The notes under the pieces: model-generated
What the model was told of the DNA's origin: nothing
Databases searched by the model: none
Seen by the model: only the letters and a program-made list of their open reading frames with translations
NCBI RefSeq assembly: GCF_006151805.1
Contig: NZ_VDDA01000013.1
Location: 120,436-184,435 of the forward strand
Origin: Methylobacterium terricola
Lineage (GTDB): Bacteria; Pseudomonadota; Alphaproteobacteria; Rhizobiales; Beijerinckiaceae
DNA length: 64,000 nt
Direction: 5' to 3'
Program-made: the position numbers and the translations under genes
In this document: piece after piece, positions 11,015 through 19,923 of the stretch
Numbering within the stretch: the stretch's first letter is position 1
How the letters are laid out: the number at the start of each line of letters is the position of its first letter

Positions 11015-11901
11015 GACAGTCCTCCTCCGCCGAGGCGGCGCGCGAGCGCGGTCGAGCCGACCACGACGGCGACCGCCAGCGCGAGCAGGATCACCGCCGT
11101 GGTCGAGCCGAGCTGCTCGTCGCGCAGGAACAGGAAGGCGCGGCCGGTCAGCGTCGCGAGGGTCTGGTAGCGGTCGCCGATGACGAGGCTCGGCACGACG
11201 TACATCGACACCGCCAGCGAGAACACGAAGGCCACCCCCGAGACGATGCCCGGCAGGGTCAGCGGCAGGGTCACGGTGAGGAAGCGGCGCACGGGGCTGG
11301 CGCCCAGGGTCGCGGCGGCCTCCGACAGGCGCGGGTCGATCAGGCGGATCACCGCGTAGATCGGCAGGATCATGAACGGCAGGAAGACGTTGGCGGCGCC
11401 GATGACGAGCCCGGTCTCGGTGAAGAGGAGCCGCTGCGGCGCATCCCAGATCCCGAGCCCGACGAGGGCCTGCGACACCACCCCGTCGCGACGCAGCACG
11501 ATCTGCCAGGCATAGGCCTTGACCACGACCCCGACCGAGAGCGGCAGGATGACGGAGAGCAGCAGGAGCGCCTGCACCACGCCGCGGGCCCGCGCCAGGG
11601 CGATGGCCGCCGGATAGCCGGCGAGCAGGCAGACCAGGGTGACGAGGAGCGCGCTCCTCACCGTGTTGCCGATGACCCGCCAGCTGAACGGATCGGACAG
11701 GAACCGCGCGAACGGCGCGAGGCTGATCCCGTCGGGGCCCGAGAGGCTGTGGCCCAGGAGGACGAGCAGCGGCCAGCCATAGGCCGCCGCCAGATAGGCG
11801 AAGGCCGGCAGCGCCATGAGCGCCACCGGGTCGGGGCGCGCGAGGCGCGGCCAGCGGGCCGGGACCGGACCGGCGGCGGGAGCTGCGGTGGGCGCGCTCA
11901 T
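11011..11901 (-). CDS. ABC transporter permease, PotB-type
   Basis: 296 residues from ATG 11901, overlapping the ATPase stop by ATGA. Six hydrophobic helices and the EAA loop (SEAAATLGASPVRRFLTVTLPLTLPGI) identify the spermidine/putrescine permease family. The frame is open far upstream through the ATPase gene, but that part is a shadow. The Pro/Ala-rich N-terminus of about 20 residues is cytoplasmic. Confidence 0.93.
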   Translation of the reverse strand: MSAPTAAPAAGPVPARWPRLARPDPVALMALPAFAYLAAAYGWPLLVLLGHSLSGPDGISLAPFARFLSDPFSWRVIGNTVRSALLVTLVCLLAGYPAAIALARARGVVQALLLLSVILPLSVGVVVKAYAWQIVLRRDGVVSQALVGLGIWDAPQRLLFTETGLVIGAANVFLPFMILPIYAVIRLIDPRLSEAAATLGASPVRRFLTVTLPLTLPGIVSGVAFVFSLAVSMYVVPSLVIGDRYQTLATLTGRAFLFLRDEQLGSTTAVILLALAVAVVVGSTALARRLGGGGLS

Positions 11902-13010
11902 GCGGCCTGCCTCAGCGCCGGCTCGGCGGGGAAGACCAGCGTGTCCTCGACCGCCCAGGACAGCCGCAGCCGCACCCCGGGCGCGGCGCCCGCCGGGATC
12001 TCGGGGGCCTCCACCAGCAGGGTCCTGTCCCCGTCCGGGCCGGCGAAGAACAGGTGGGCGCGGGCGCCCTGGAAGGCGACCTCGACGAGGGCGGCCTCGA
12101 CCGTGTTCGCCCCGAGGCCCGGTTCCTCCCGGACGAGGCGGATCCGTTCCGGCCGCACGCCGAGGAGCACGGGGCTCCCGGGACGGAAGCGGCCCGGCGC
12201 CCGCACCGTCCCGAGCGCCGTCTCGACCCGGAGCATCCCGTCGCCCTCTTCCTGCACGAGGCCGGGGATCCGGGTCGACAGGCCGACGAAGCCGAGGGCG
12301 AAGGCGGAGGCGGGCCGGCGGTAGAGCGTCACCGGATCGGCGAGCTGCTCGATCGCGCCACGGTTCATCACGGCGATCCGGTCGGACATGGTCAGCGCCT
12401 CGTCCTGGTCGTGGGTGACGAACAGGGCCGTGATGCCGAGCTCGCGCAGCAGGCGCTTGAGGTCGATCTGCATCGCCTCCCGGAGCTTGCGGTCGAGGGC
12501 GGAGAACGGCTCGTCGAGGAGCAGCAGCTTGGGCTGAACGGCGAGCGCCCGGGCCACCGCCACGCGCTGCTGCTGCCCGCCCGAGAGGGCTTGCGCGCGG
12601 CGGTCGGCGAAGGCCGTCATCTGGACGAGGTCGAGGAAGCGCGAGACGGTGCCGGCGATCCCGGCCCGGGGGTGTCCCTTGGCCTTGAGCCCGAAGGCGA
12701 CGTTCTCGGCCACCGTGAGGTGAGGGAACAGGGCGTAGTTCTGGAACACGACCCCGACGTCGCGCCGGTGCGGCGGGGTGCGGCTGATGTCGCGCCCGTC
12801 GAGCACGACCCGGCCGCGATCGGCGGCCACGAGGCCGGCCACGATGCGCAGCAGGGTCGTCTTCCCGCAGCCGGAGGGGCCGAGCAGCGAGACGAACTCG
12901 CCGCGGGCCACCGCGAGGTCGACGCCGCCGAGGACCGCGCTCGTGCCGAAGCGCTTCTCGGCCCCGGTGATCGCGAGGAAGCCGGGATCGGGGAGGCGAG
13001 GATCCGACAT
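11898..13010 (-). CDS. ABC transporter ATP-binding protein, PotA-type
   Basis: 370 residues. Walker A GPSGCGKTT (44-52), Q-loop FQNYALFPH (about 89-97), signature LSGGQQQR (142-149), Walker B LLLLDEPFSALD (162-173) and switch FVTHDQDEA are all present, followed by a C-terminal TOBE-like regulatory domain with GVRPERIRL. This matches the polyamine/iron/sulfate importer ATPases. It sits between the solute-binding protein gene and two permease genes. Confidence 0.95.
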   Translation of the reverse strand: MSDPRLPDPGFLAITGAEKRFGTSAVLGGVDLAVARGEFVSLLGPSGCGKTTLLRIVAGLVAADRGRVVLDGRDISRTPPHRRDVGVVFQNYALFPHLTVAENVAFGLKAKGHPRAGIAGTVSRFLDLVQMTAFADRRAQALSGGQQQRVAVARALAVQPKLLLLDEPFSALDRKLREAMQIDLKRLLRELGITALFVTHDQDEALTMSDRIAVMNRGAIEQLADPVTLYRRPASAFALGFVGLSTRIPGLVQEEGDGMLRVETALGTVRAPGRFRPGSPVLLGVRPERIRLVREEPGLGANTVEAALVEVAFQGARAHLFFAGPDGDRTLLVEAPEIPAGAAPGVRLRLSWAVEDTLVFPAEPALRQAA

Positions 13011-13018
13011 GCTGCGCC

Positions 13019-14062
13019 TCAGATCGCCATCTCGCGGTCCCAGCGCTTGATCCAGCCGTCGCGCTCGCGGGCGACGGTGGCCCAGTCGATCTGGTGCACC
13101 ACGAGGTCGGAGGGCAGGCCGGCCGGGCGCGGCACCGCGCGGTTGGTGGGCAACGAGAAGGTCGGGCCGACGAGGCGCTGCTGCAGCTCGGCCCCGAGCA
13201 GCATGTCGACATAGGCGAAGGCGAGGTCGGGCTGCGGCCCCCCCTTCACCACGGCAACGCCCGACGGCATCGCGAACACGCCCTCCTTCGGCGCCGCGAG
13301 GCCGATCGGGGCGCCGGCGGCCTTGCGCTCGAGGGCGTAGGACGACATCGCGGACGAGATCATCCAGGCCTCGCCCTGCTCGAGCAGGTTATAGGCCTGC
13401 GGCTGCTGCGTGTAGACCGTGAGCAGGTTCGGCTTGAGGGCCGCGAGCTTGCGGAATCCCGGCTCGACGTCGCGCTGCGCCGCGTCGAGGGACCGGCCGG
13501 TCGCAAGGGCGGCGGCCACGAAGAGATTGGCCAGCCCCTCGGTGTTCTGCAGCGAGGGGAGGATCACCCGGCCCTTGTATGCGGGGTCGTAGGGGTCGGC
13601 CCAGGAAGTCGGGGCCTGGCGCATCGCCTCGGTGTTGTAGGCGATGCCGAGCCAGGGCTGGAGGTAGTTCGCCCACATCCCGTCCATGTGGACGGTGCCG
13701 GGGATCAGGGCGGCGAGGTTCGGCACCCGGGCCGGGGTCAGCGGATCGAGCAGCCCTTCCTTGATCGCGAGGATCATCACCGGATCGTCCATCTGGACCA
13801 CCGACAGGTAGGGCCGGTCGCGGTTCTTCTGCATCTTCTCGAGGTTCACGAGCGAGCGCGTGCCCTCGAAGATCACTTTGGCGCCGTGCTTCCGCTCGAA
13901 GGCCGGGACGACGATCTCCTCGACCCAGGCCTTGTGGCCGGCGGCCCCGCCGACGACGAGCTCGCGGGTCTGCGCCCGCAGGATGCCGGGCGCCGCCACC
14001 AGGGCGCCGAGCGTTGCCGCCCCGCGCAGAACCGAACGACGGTCGGGAGAGAAGGACGGCAT
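13019..14062 (-). CDS. ABC transporter solute-binding protein, PotD-like, Tat-type leader
   Basis: 347 residues. The leader DRRSVLRGAATLGALVAAPGILRA is a twin-arginine-type signal (RRSVLRG core), and the mature protein has family 1 extracellular solute-binding features such as WVEEIVVPAFERKHGAKV. It is first in the operon, which runs SBP, ATPase, permease, permease, deacetylase. The start is divergent from the GntR gene at 14264, with a palindromic operator candidate between them. Ligand unknown; polyamine-like or small N compounds are typical. Confidence 0.9.
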   Translation of the reverse strand: MPSFSPDRRSVLRGAATLGALVAAPGILRAQTRELVVGGAAGHKAWVEEIVVPAFERKHGAKVIFEGTRSLVNLEKMQKNRDRPYLSVVQMDDPVMILAIKEGLLDPLTPARVPNLAALIPGTVHMDGMWANYLQPWLGIAYNTEAMRQAPTSWADPYDPAYKGRVILPSLQNTEGLANLFVAAALATGRSLDAAQRDVEPGFRKLAALKPNLLTVYTQQPQAYNLLEQGEAWMISSAMSSYALERKAAGAPIGLAAPKEGVFAMPSGVAVVKGGPQPDLAFAYVDMLLGAELQQRLVGPTFSLPTNRAVPRPAGLPSDLVVHQIDWATVARERDGWIKRWDREMAI

Positions 14063-14146
14063 GGCGGGGAAACCCTCCTGGCGGGGCTGACGACGCCTTC
14101 AGGGATACGGCCGACCGGCCCTAAGATGAAGCACAAACTGGTCGCA

Positions 14147-14158
14147 ATTGTGCACAAT
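14147..14158. promoter_or_regulatory. Perfect palindrome ATTGTGCACAAT, candidate GntR operator
   Basis: A perfect 12-bp palindrome lies in the 201 bp divergent region between the PotD-like gene (-) and the FCD-type GntR gene (+). It resembles published TTGT-N2-ACAA operators of GntR regulators of the FCD group. AT-rich content in a GC-rich background and position favour a role in controlling both genes. Confidence 0.6.
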
Positions 14159-14263
14159 CTTGGAGCGATGGACGGCGCGAACGGGCTTGGGCGACGGCGC
14201 GTCCGGCTTTATCTCGAGCCGGGGCCCAGGCGAGGTCGTCAGATGCGGGCCGGGAGGGGCTTG

Positions 14264-15157
14264 ATGGATCGGAAGGCGGACCCCGACATTCCGTCGGGCG
14301 ACGAGACGGCGCAGGCCGGGATCGACGACGGGGCGGTCCATGCCGGCTCTCTCGACGAGGCGGCGGTCCACGCCGGCTCTCTCGACGAGACGGCGGTCCA
14401 CGCCGGCTCTCTCGACGAGACGGCGGTCCACGCCGGCTCTCTCGATGAGACGGCGGTCCACGCCGTCTTGGCGCGGGTGCTGCTCGACGGGCGGGTTCCG
14501 GCCGGGACGAAGCTCGGCGAGCACTTCCTGGCCGAGATCTTCGGGGTGAGCCGCGAGCGCGTGCGCAAGGTGCTGCACCGGCTCGGCCACGAGCGGCTGA
14601 TCACCGTCGAGAAGAACCGCGGCGCCTTCGCGATCGCTCCCGATCTGGAAGAGGCGCGGACCGTCTACGAGGCGCGGCGCATCCTCGAGGGCGGCATCGT
14701 CGGCCATCTCGCGACGAGCCTCGACGCGGCCGGCGAGGCGCGGCTCGCCGCCCACGTCGCGGCCGAGGACGCCGCGATGGCGGCGGGCGACCGCTTCACC
14801 TCGATCCGCCTGTCGGCGGAGTTCCACACCATTCTGGCCGACCTCACCGGCAACCCGCTGATCCGGCGCCAGATGCAGGAACTCGTCGCCCGCACGATGA
14901 TGCTGGTGGCGTTCTTCGAGCCGGACAGCTCGGTCGCCTGCCAATGCGCCGAGCATCGGGCGGTGTTCCGGGCGCTCAGCGGCCGTTCGCGGGCGGGGGC
15001 GGTGCGGGCGATGACGACCCACCTGTCCCTGGTCGAGACGCGGCTGCGCCCGCGGGTGTGCGAGGCGGTGCCCCCTCCCCTCGACGAGGTTCTGCGCGAC
15101 GCCCTCTCCGCCTGGCAGAGAGGGTCCGCCGCGCGGACGGCCCAGGGCTCCGCCTGA
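14264..15157 (+). CDS. GntR family transcriptional regulator (FCD-type) with N-terminal decapeptide repeats
   Basis: 297 residues from ATG 14264, preceded by GGGAGGGG at 5 bases; the longer upstream frame is a shadow. The winged helix (VSRERVRKVLHRLGHERLITVEKNRGAFA) and C-terminal FCD ligand domain (RRILEGGIVGHL ... EFHTILADLTGN) are clear. The N-terminus is odd: four copies of AVHAGSLDET plus a partial fifth, leading straight into the HTH. The last part of the repeat (AVHA) also begins the HTH helix, so it looks like tandem duplication of the domain edge. Likely controls the divergent polyamine-type transporter. Confidence 0.92.
   Translation: MDRKADPDIPSGDETAQAGIDDGAVHAGSLDEAAVHAGSLDETAVHAGSLDETAVHAGSLDETAVHAVLARVLLDGRVPAGTKLGEHFLAEIFGVSRERVRKVLHRLGHERLITVEKNRGAFAIAPDLEEARTVYEARRILEGGIVGHLATSLDAAGEARLAAHVAAEDAAMAAGDRFTSIRLSAEFHTILADLTGNPLIRRQMQELVARTMMLVAFFEPDSSVACQCAEHRAVFRALSGRSRAGAVRAMTTHLSLVETRLRPRVCEAVPPPLDEVLRDALSAWQRGSAARTAQGSA
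14333..14464 (+). repeat. In-frame 30-bp tandem repeat, 4.4 copies
   Basis: Units start at 14333, 14363, 14393 and 14423 with a 12-bp partial copy at 14453-14464. The first copy differs at the last codon (GCG for ACG), and the fourth has GAT for GAC. Each unit encodes AVHAGSLDET (first copy ending in Ala). Near-identity at synonymous positions indicates recent expansion by slippage or unequal exchange. Confidence 0.97.
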
Positions 15158-15198
15158 TACGGTCTCCGCATCGCGAAGCGATGAACCGGAAACCGTAT
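15157..15198. repeat. Nested palindrome between convergent genes (REP-like or bidirectional terminator)
   Basis: Outer arms ATACGGT (15157-15163) and ACCGTAT (15192-15198) enclose a perfect inner hairpin CATCGC-GAA-GCGATG (15169-15183). It lies between the convergent GntR and HyuB stops. There is no T-run, so it may be a dispersed palindromic element of the genome that also acts as a transcription barrier. Confidence 0.7.
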
Positions 15199-15229
15199 GG
15201 CGCGGCTTTCCGCGGTCCGAAGGGCGTGC

Positions 15230-16918
15230 TCAGCCCGCCGCGTAGACGGTGCGGGCCTGCTCGGGCGTGATGAACCCGTCGAGGAGATCGTCGCGAACCC
15301 GCTCCGGATCGCGGGCCTCCGGCGGTCCCCAACCGCCGCCGGCCGGCGAGCTGATGCGGATGCGGTCGCCGGGGGCGATCGGCACGTTGGCGAACTTGCT
15401 CGGCGAGACCTTGCCGAAGGCCTGCGTGACGGTGAGCCATTCCCCGCTGCCGGCCCGCATCATGAGGAGCTCGGCCTTCGCGCCGTCGTGCCCGCCATGG
15501 AGGCCCCAGGGGCTCACCTTCTGGCGGTCGCTCATGTAGCTGAAGGTCATCGGCGTGCCGGTGCTGCGCACGGTCTTCGAGAGGGCGAGGCCGCCCCGGA
15601 AGGTGCCGGGCCCGCCGGAGCCGTCGACGAGACGGAACTCCTCGACGTGCCAGGGGAAGCGGTACTCGAACACCTCGACCGGGATGTGCGGGCAATTGCC
15701 GTTGATGCCGCCGACCGCGTCGTTGCCGTCGGCGAAGCTGCGCCCGCCCCAGCCGACCGGGGTGAGATCGTAGCAGCAGAAGAACTCGCCGGTGGCCGGG
15801 TCGGTGCCGCCGAACAGGAAGTTGCTGTGCGTCGCCCCGTCGGTCGCCGCCGAGCGGTCCTTGAGGCCCGGCGCCAGCGCGCCCATCACGCAATTGGCGA
15901 TCCGGCAATGGGTCTCGGTGTTGCCGCCGACCGAGGGGCCGGGGAAGTTCACGTTCACCACCGTGCCGGGCGGGGCCAGCACACGGATCGGCCGGAAGCA
16001 GCCGGAATTCTTCGGGATCGTCGCATCGGTGAGCTGGAGGATCGCGTTGTAGGCCGCCCCGTAGGCGACCCCGAGGGTGCCGTTGATCGGCCCCTTCGCC
16101 TGGGGCGAGGAGCCGTGATAGTCGACCACGAGGTCGGAGCCCGCCACCGTCACCTCGGCCCGGATGGTGAAGGCCCGGTCCTCGATGCCGTCATCCTCCA
16201 TGCAATCCTCGAAGCTGTACCGGCCGTCCGGAATCTTCTCGATCTCCGCCCGCATCCGGCGCTCGGAATAGTCCATCAGCGCCGCGACGTGCTCGCGGAA
16301 GGCTGCGACCCCGTGCTTGCGGACGAGATCGGCCATGCGCCGCTCGCCGAGATCGGTGGCGGCGATGAGGGCGCGGAAATCGCCGTAATTGTAGCGCGGG
16401 GTGCGGACGTTCGCGAGCATCAGGCGCCAGACGTCGTCGACGTCGCGCCCCGCCCGCTTGATCTTGACCGGCGGCACCCGCAGTCCCTCGTGGAAGACCT
16501 CCGTCGCCTCGCCGGCGAACCCCGCCGGCGCCATGCCGCCGACCTCGCAGACGTGGCCGATCGCGACCGAGAAGCCGATCAGGCTGCCCTCGACGAAGAC
16601 CGGCTTGAAGAAGGTGTGCTCCGGCGTGTGCAGGCCGCCCCGGTAGGGGTCGTTGTGGACGAGGACGTCGCCCTCCTCGAGGTCGGCGAGCGCGATCTCC
16701 TGCACGCAGGAGCGCAGCAGCAGCGGCATGCCGCCGATCATCGAGGGGCAGAAGTCGCCGGTGGCGACCAGCTCGCCGGTCGGCAGGGCGAGGCCGCAGG
16801 TGAAGTCGAGGGATTCCGAGAAGATCGTCGAATAGGAGGTGCGCATCAGCGTCACCCCCATGTCGCGGCAGATCGAGACCAGGATGCCGCCGACGATGTT
16901 GAGCGAGACCATGTCCAT
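15230..16918 (-). CDS. Hydantoinase B / oxoprolinase family protein
   Basis: 562 residues from ATG 16918, with GGGAG 8 bases upstream. The family core is seen in EEGDVLVHNDPYRGGLHTPEH and the Gly-rich C-terminal part (PAGGGWGPPEARDPERV). HyuB proteins form the second subunit of ATP-dependent N-methylhydantoinases, 5-oxoprolinases, caprolactamases and related carboxylases. It follows HyuA by 17 bp and is the last gene of the liv-type operon. Substrate cannot be read from the sequence; a cyclic amide or imide is likely. Confidence 0.93.
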   Translation of the reverse strand: MDMVSLNIVGGILVSICRDMGVTLMRTSYSTIFSESLDFTCGLALPTGELVATGDFCPSMIGGMPLLLRSCVQEIALADLEEGDVLVHNDPYRGGLHTPEHTFFKPVFVEGSLIGFSVAIGHVCEVGGMAPAGFAGEATEVFHEGLRVPPVKIKRAGRDVDDVWRLMLANVRTPRYNYGDFRALIAATDLGERRMADLVRKHGVAAFREHVAALMDYSERRMRAEIEKIPDGRYSFEDCMEDDGIEDRAFTIRAEVTVAGSDLVVDYHGSSPQAKGPINGTLGVAYGAAYNAILQLTDATIPKNSGCFRPIRVLAPPGTVVNVNFPGPSVGGNTETHCRIANCVMGALAPGLKDRSAATDGATHSNFLFGGTDPATGEFFCCYDLTPVGWGGRSFADGNDAVGGINGNCPHIPVEVFEYRFPWHVEEFRLVDGSGGPGTFRGGLALSKTVRSTGTPMTFSYMSDRQKVSPWGLHGGHDGAKAELLMMRAGSGEWLTVTQAFGKVSPSKFANVPIAPGDRIRISSPAGGGWGPPEARDPERVRDDLLDGFITPEQARTVYAAG

Positions 16919-16935
16919 GGCGAGGGCTCCCTGGC

Positions 16936-18954
16936 TCAGGCGGTGATCAGGAGGTTGCCGGTGCGGTCGACGGTCAGGCTCTTGCCGGGATCGAGCACCG
17001 TGACCGAGGCCGCCTCCTCGACCAGCGCCGGTCCGGTGATGGCGTGGCCGGCCCGCAGGTCGTCGCGGGCATAGACCGGGGTGTCGAGAAAGCCGCCGCC
17101 GAACCAGACCGGGCGGCGCCCGCGCGGCACGGCCGGGCCGTCGGCCTCCGGGATCGACGGAAAGGCGAGATCGCCGGTGCGGGCGGTGCCGGTGACGAGG
17201 AAGTTGACCATCTCCATCGGGTCGTCGAGGCGGAAGCCGAACCGGGCCTCGTGCTGGGCGTGGAAGGTCGCCAGCAACGCGGCGACCTCGTCCTCGGTGA
17301 AAGCGTCGGCCTCGGTCGGGATCTCCAGCTCGTAGTTCTGGCCGAGATAGCGCATCTCGACGCTGCGCCGGATCGCGACCTCCGGATGGCCTTGCGCGGC
17401 AAGCTCGGCCCGGCATTCGGCGACGAGGTCGCCCATCGCCGCGGCGGCGCGGGCCCGGTCGAAGGCCCGGGAGGTGAGCTGCACCGTGCGGGCGCGGTCG
17501 ACCCGCGCATCCGCCATCGTGAACCCGAAGGCGGAGAACTGGCCTGGGAAATTCGGCACGAGGCCGCGGGGGATCGCGGCCTCGCTCATCAGGTCGCTGA
17601 CATGCGGCGGGCCGGCGCCCCCGAAGGCGACGAGGACGAAGTCGCGCGGATCGAGGCCCTGTTCGGTCAGCACCGTGTGCAGCGCCCCCACCATGTTGTT
17701 GTTGGCGATCCGCACGATGGCGAGCGCCGCCTGCTCGACCGAGAGGCCGAGCGCCTGCCCGACCGGGGCGACCGCCGCGCGGGCCGCCTCCGCATCGAGC
17801 GCCATGGCGCCGCCGAGGAAGTTGGCGGCGCCGATGCGGCCGAGCACGACGTTGGCGTCGGTGACGGTGGGCAGGCTGCCGCCACGGCCGTAGCAGGCCG
17901 GCCCCGGATCGGCCCCGGCACTCTCGGGGCCGACCACCAGCATGCCCCCGGCATCGATCCGGGCGATCGAGCCGCCGCCGGCGCCGATCGTGCGGATGTC
18001 GATCATCGGGACCTGGATCGGCCGGCCCCAGGAGATCTCGAAATCGGTGGTGAACTTCTCCTGCCCGTCCACCACCGTCGAGACGTCGGTCGAGGTGCCG
18101 CCCATGTCGAGGGTGACGAGGTTCGGCAGTCCGAGATGGGCTGCGACGCGCTTGGCGGCGATGACGCCGCCGGTCGGCCCCGAGACGGCGATCTGGATCG
18201 GCTGCGCGACGGCGGCATCGAGGCTCATCTCGCCGCCGTTCGAGCGCATCACCACGATGCCCGCCGCGACGCCCTGCTCGTCGAGCTGCCGGCGCATCGC
18301 CCCGAGCTGGCGCCCGACCACCGGCTTGATGAAAGCGTCGCAGATCGTGGTCGAGGCACGGAAATGCTCCTTCCACTTCGGCAGCACCTCGTAGGAGATC
18401 GAGACCGGCAGGCCGGGCAGCCGCTCGGCGAAGATCGCCTTGATCCGCCTCTCGTGCGCGGGCGCGAGGTAGGAATGCAGCAGCACCACCGCGACCGCCT
18501 CGACCGTGCCCTCGGCCGCGAGCCGGTCGGCGAGGTCGGCCACCGCCGCCTCGTCGAGGGGCTGGAGCACCGCTCCGTCGGCGCCGACCCGCTCGTCGAC
18601 CTCGTGGGCGTCGCGCCGCATCACGAACGGCTTCGGCTTGACCCAGGCGAGGTCGTAATGGTGGCGCCGGTTGCCGCGGCCGATGAACGGCACGTCGCGA
18701 AAGCCCCGCGTCGTCACGTAGGCGACCCGGGCGCCCTTGCCCTCGAGGAGCGCGTTCGTCGCCACCGTGGTGCCGAGCCGGATCGCCCCGATCGCCGGGA
18801 TGTCGCCGAAGGCGTGCAGGCCCGTCATGATGCCCTGGATCGGATCCTGGGGCGTCGAGAGGTTCTTCCAGGCTCGCAGCGCCCGGCCCGATTCGTCGTA
18901 GGCGACGAAATCCGTGAAGGTGCCGCCGATGTCGATGCCGAGCCGATAGGCCAT
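16936..18954 (-). CDS. Hydantoinase A / oxoprolinase family protein (ATP-binding subunit)
   Basis: 672 residues. The ASKHA-type phosphate loop GIDIGGTFTDFVA is at residues 6-18 and a second one, LDMGGTSTDVS, lies mid-protein; GAGGGSIARID follows. HyuA subunits use ATP to activate the lactam or hydantoin carbonyl before ring opening with HyuB. GGAGG precedes ATG 18954. The gene follows an aminotransferase gene by 34 bp. A paralogous pair is at 26073-30055. Confidence 0.94.
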   Translation of the reverse strand: MAYRLGIDIGGTFTDFVAYDESGRALRAWKNLSTPQDPIQGIMTGLHAFGDIPAIGAIRLGTTVATNALLEGKGARVAYVTTRGFRDVPFIGRGNRRHHYDLAWVKPKPFVMRRDAHEVDERVGADGAVLQPLDEAAVADLADRLAAEGTVEAVAVVLLHSYLAPAHERRIKAIFAERLPGLPVSISYEVLPKWKEHFRASTTICDAFIKPVVGRQLGAMRRQLDEQGVAAGIVVMRSNGGEMSLDAAVAQPIQIAVSGPTGGVIAAKRVAAHLGLPNLVTLDMGGTSTDVSTVVDGQEKFTTDFEISWGRPIQVPMIDIRTIGAGGGSIARIDAGGMLVVGPESAGADPGPACYGRGGSLPTVTDANVVLGRIGAANFLGGAMALDAEAARAAVAPVGQALGLSVEQAALAIVRIANNNMVGALHTVLTEQGLDPRDFVLVAFGGAGPPHVSDLMSEAAIPRGLVPNFPGQFSAFGFTMADARVDRARTVQLTSRAFDRARAAAAMGDLVAECRAELAAQGHPEVAIRRSVEMRYLGQNYELEIPTEADAFTEDEVAALLATFHAQHEARFGFRLDDPMEMVNFLVTGTARTGDLAFPSIPEADGPAVPRGRRPVWFGGGFLDTPVYARDDLRAGHAITGPALVEEAASVTVLDPGKSLTVDRTGNLLITA

Positions 18955-18988
18955 TGGGGGCGTCCTCCCGTCGTCAGGCGGTGCGTGG

Positions 18989-19906
18989 TCAGGCGTGGAT
19001 CGAGGCGTAGTCGACCGGGGTCGCGTGCCAACCGGCGCCGCGCTTCTCCCAGAACGCGTCGTGCAGGCGCCGGAAGACCGGGCCGGGCCGGTCGTTGCTC
19101 ATGATCCGCCCGTCGATGCGCGAGGCCGGCATGATCCCGCCGGCGGTGGTGACGAGCAGGATCTCGTCGGCGTCGCGCAGCTCCGCCACGGTGACCGGCC
19201 GGACCGCGACGGCGAGATCCATCTCGCGGGCGAGCTCGATCACCGACTGGCGCGTCAGGCCTTCGAGCACGCCCGCATCGGGCGTGGCGAGCCGCCCGTC
19301 GGCGACGACGAACAGGTTGAAGCCCGGCCCCTCCGTGACGTGGCCGTCCTCGTCGAGGAGGACGCAGAAATCGGCGCCGCGGTCATGCGCCTCGAACTGG
19401 CCGCGGGTCAGGTCGGCCCAATGGAAGTTCTTCGCCCGCGGATCGACCGAGCGGGTCGGGATGCGCAGGGTCTCGGCCACCACCAGATGGGCGCCGCGCG
19501 CCATCACCTCCGGCCGCACCAGGGAGATCCACGGCAGGGCGAAGGCCGCGAGGTAGTTGCGGGCATGGGCCGGGTGGTAGGGCGCCCCGGCGGGCGGGCG
19601 GCCGCGCAGGCAGTCCATCGCCACGTAGGCGTCGCGCAGGCCCGCGAGGGCGACGCAGCGGTGGAGCACCCGCTCGATCGCCGCGTCGTCCTCGGGAGGC
19701 TTGAGCCGAAAGGTCTCCATCGAGGCGCGGAAGCGCCGGACATGGTCGTCGAGCCGGAAGAAGGCACCGTCGCGCACGCCGACGACGTCGTAGGTGACGT
19801 CGGAGCGACGGTAGCCCCAGTCGGTGATCGGGATCGCCGCCTCGGCGATCGGCATGAAGCGGCCGTCGATATAGGCGGCGCCGGCCGTCCAGGGGAGTTC
19901 GGTCAC
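18989..19906 (-). CDS. Class IV PLP-dependent aminotransferase (D-amino acid / branched-chain type)
   Basis: 305 residues from GTG 19906, which has GGAGA 8 bases before it; GTG 19927, overlapping the permease stop, is the alternative. Fold-type IV features: AAYIDGRFMPIAEA, the PLP lysine in DPRAKNFHW (Lys about 159), and EGPGFNLFVV near the cofactor phosphate. Such enzymes transaminate D- or L-amino acids. Between a LivM-type permease and HyuA/HyuB it could process the amino acid released by hydantoin or lactam opening. Confidence 0.9.
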   Translation of the reverse strand: MTELPWTAGAAYIDGRFMPIAEAAIPITDWGYRRSDVTYDVVGVRDGAFFRLDDHVRRFRASMETFRLKPPEDDAAIERVLHRCVALAGLRDAYVAMDCLRGRPPAGAPYHPAHARNYLAAFALPWISLVRPEVMARGAHLVVAETLRIPTRSVDPRAKNFHWADLTRGQFEAHDRGADFCVLLDEDGHVTEGPGFNLFVVADGRLATPDAGVLEGLTRQSVIELAREMDLAVAVRPVTVAELRDADEILLVTTAGGIMPASRIDGRIMSNDRPGPVFRRLHDAFWEKRGAGWHATPVDYASIHA

Positions 19907-19923
19907 GGGCGTTCTCCGGGCTG

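Noticed and set aside
11011..13212. Apparent 733-residue ATPase-permease fusion in the Pot-type operon
   Set aside because: Only the part from ATG 11901 is coding; the rest is an out-of-frame shadow of the ATPase gene, unlike the genuine fusion at 49094.
15230..18376. Apparent 1048-residue hydantoinase polyprotein
   Set aside because: The HyuB part begins at ATG 16918 with its own ribosome site, and the upstream extension is a shadow of HyuA.
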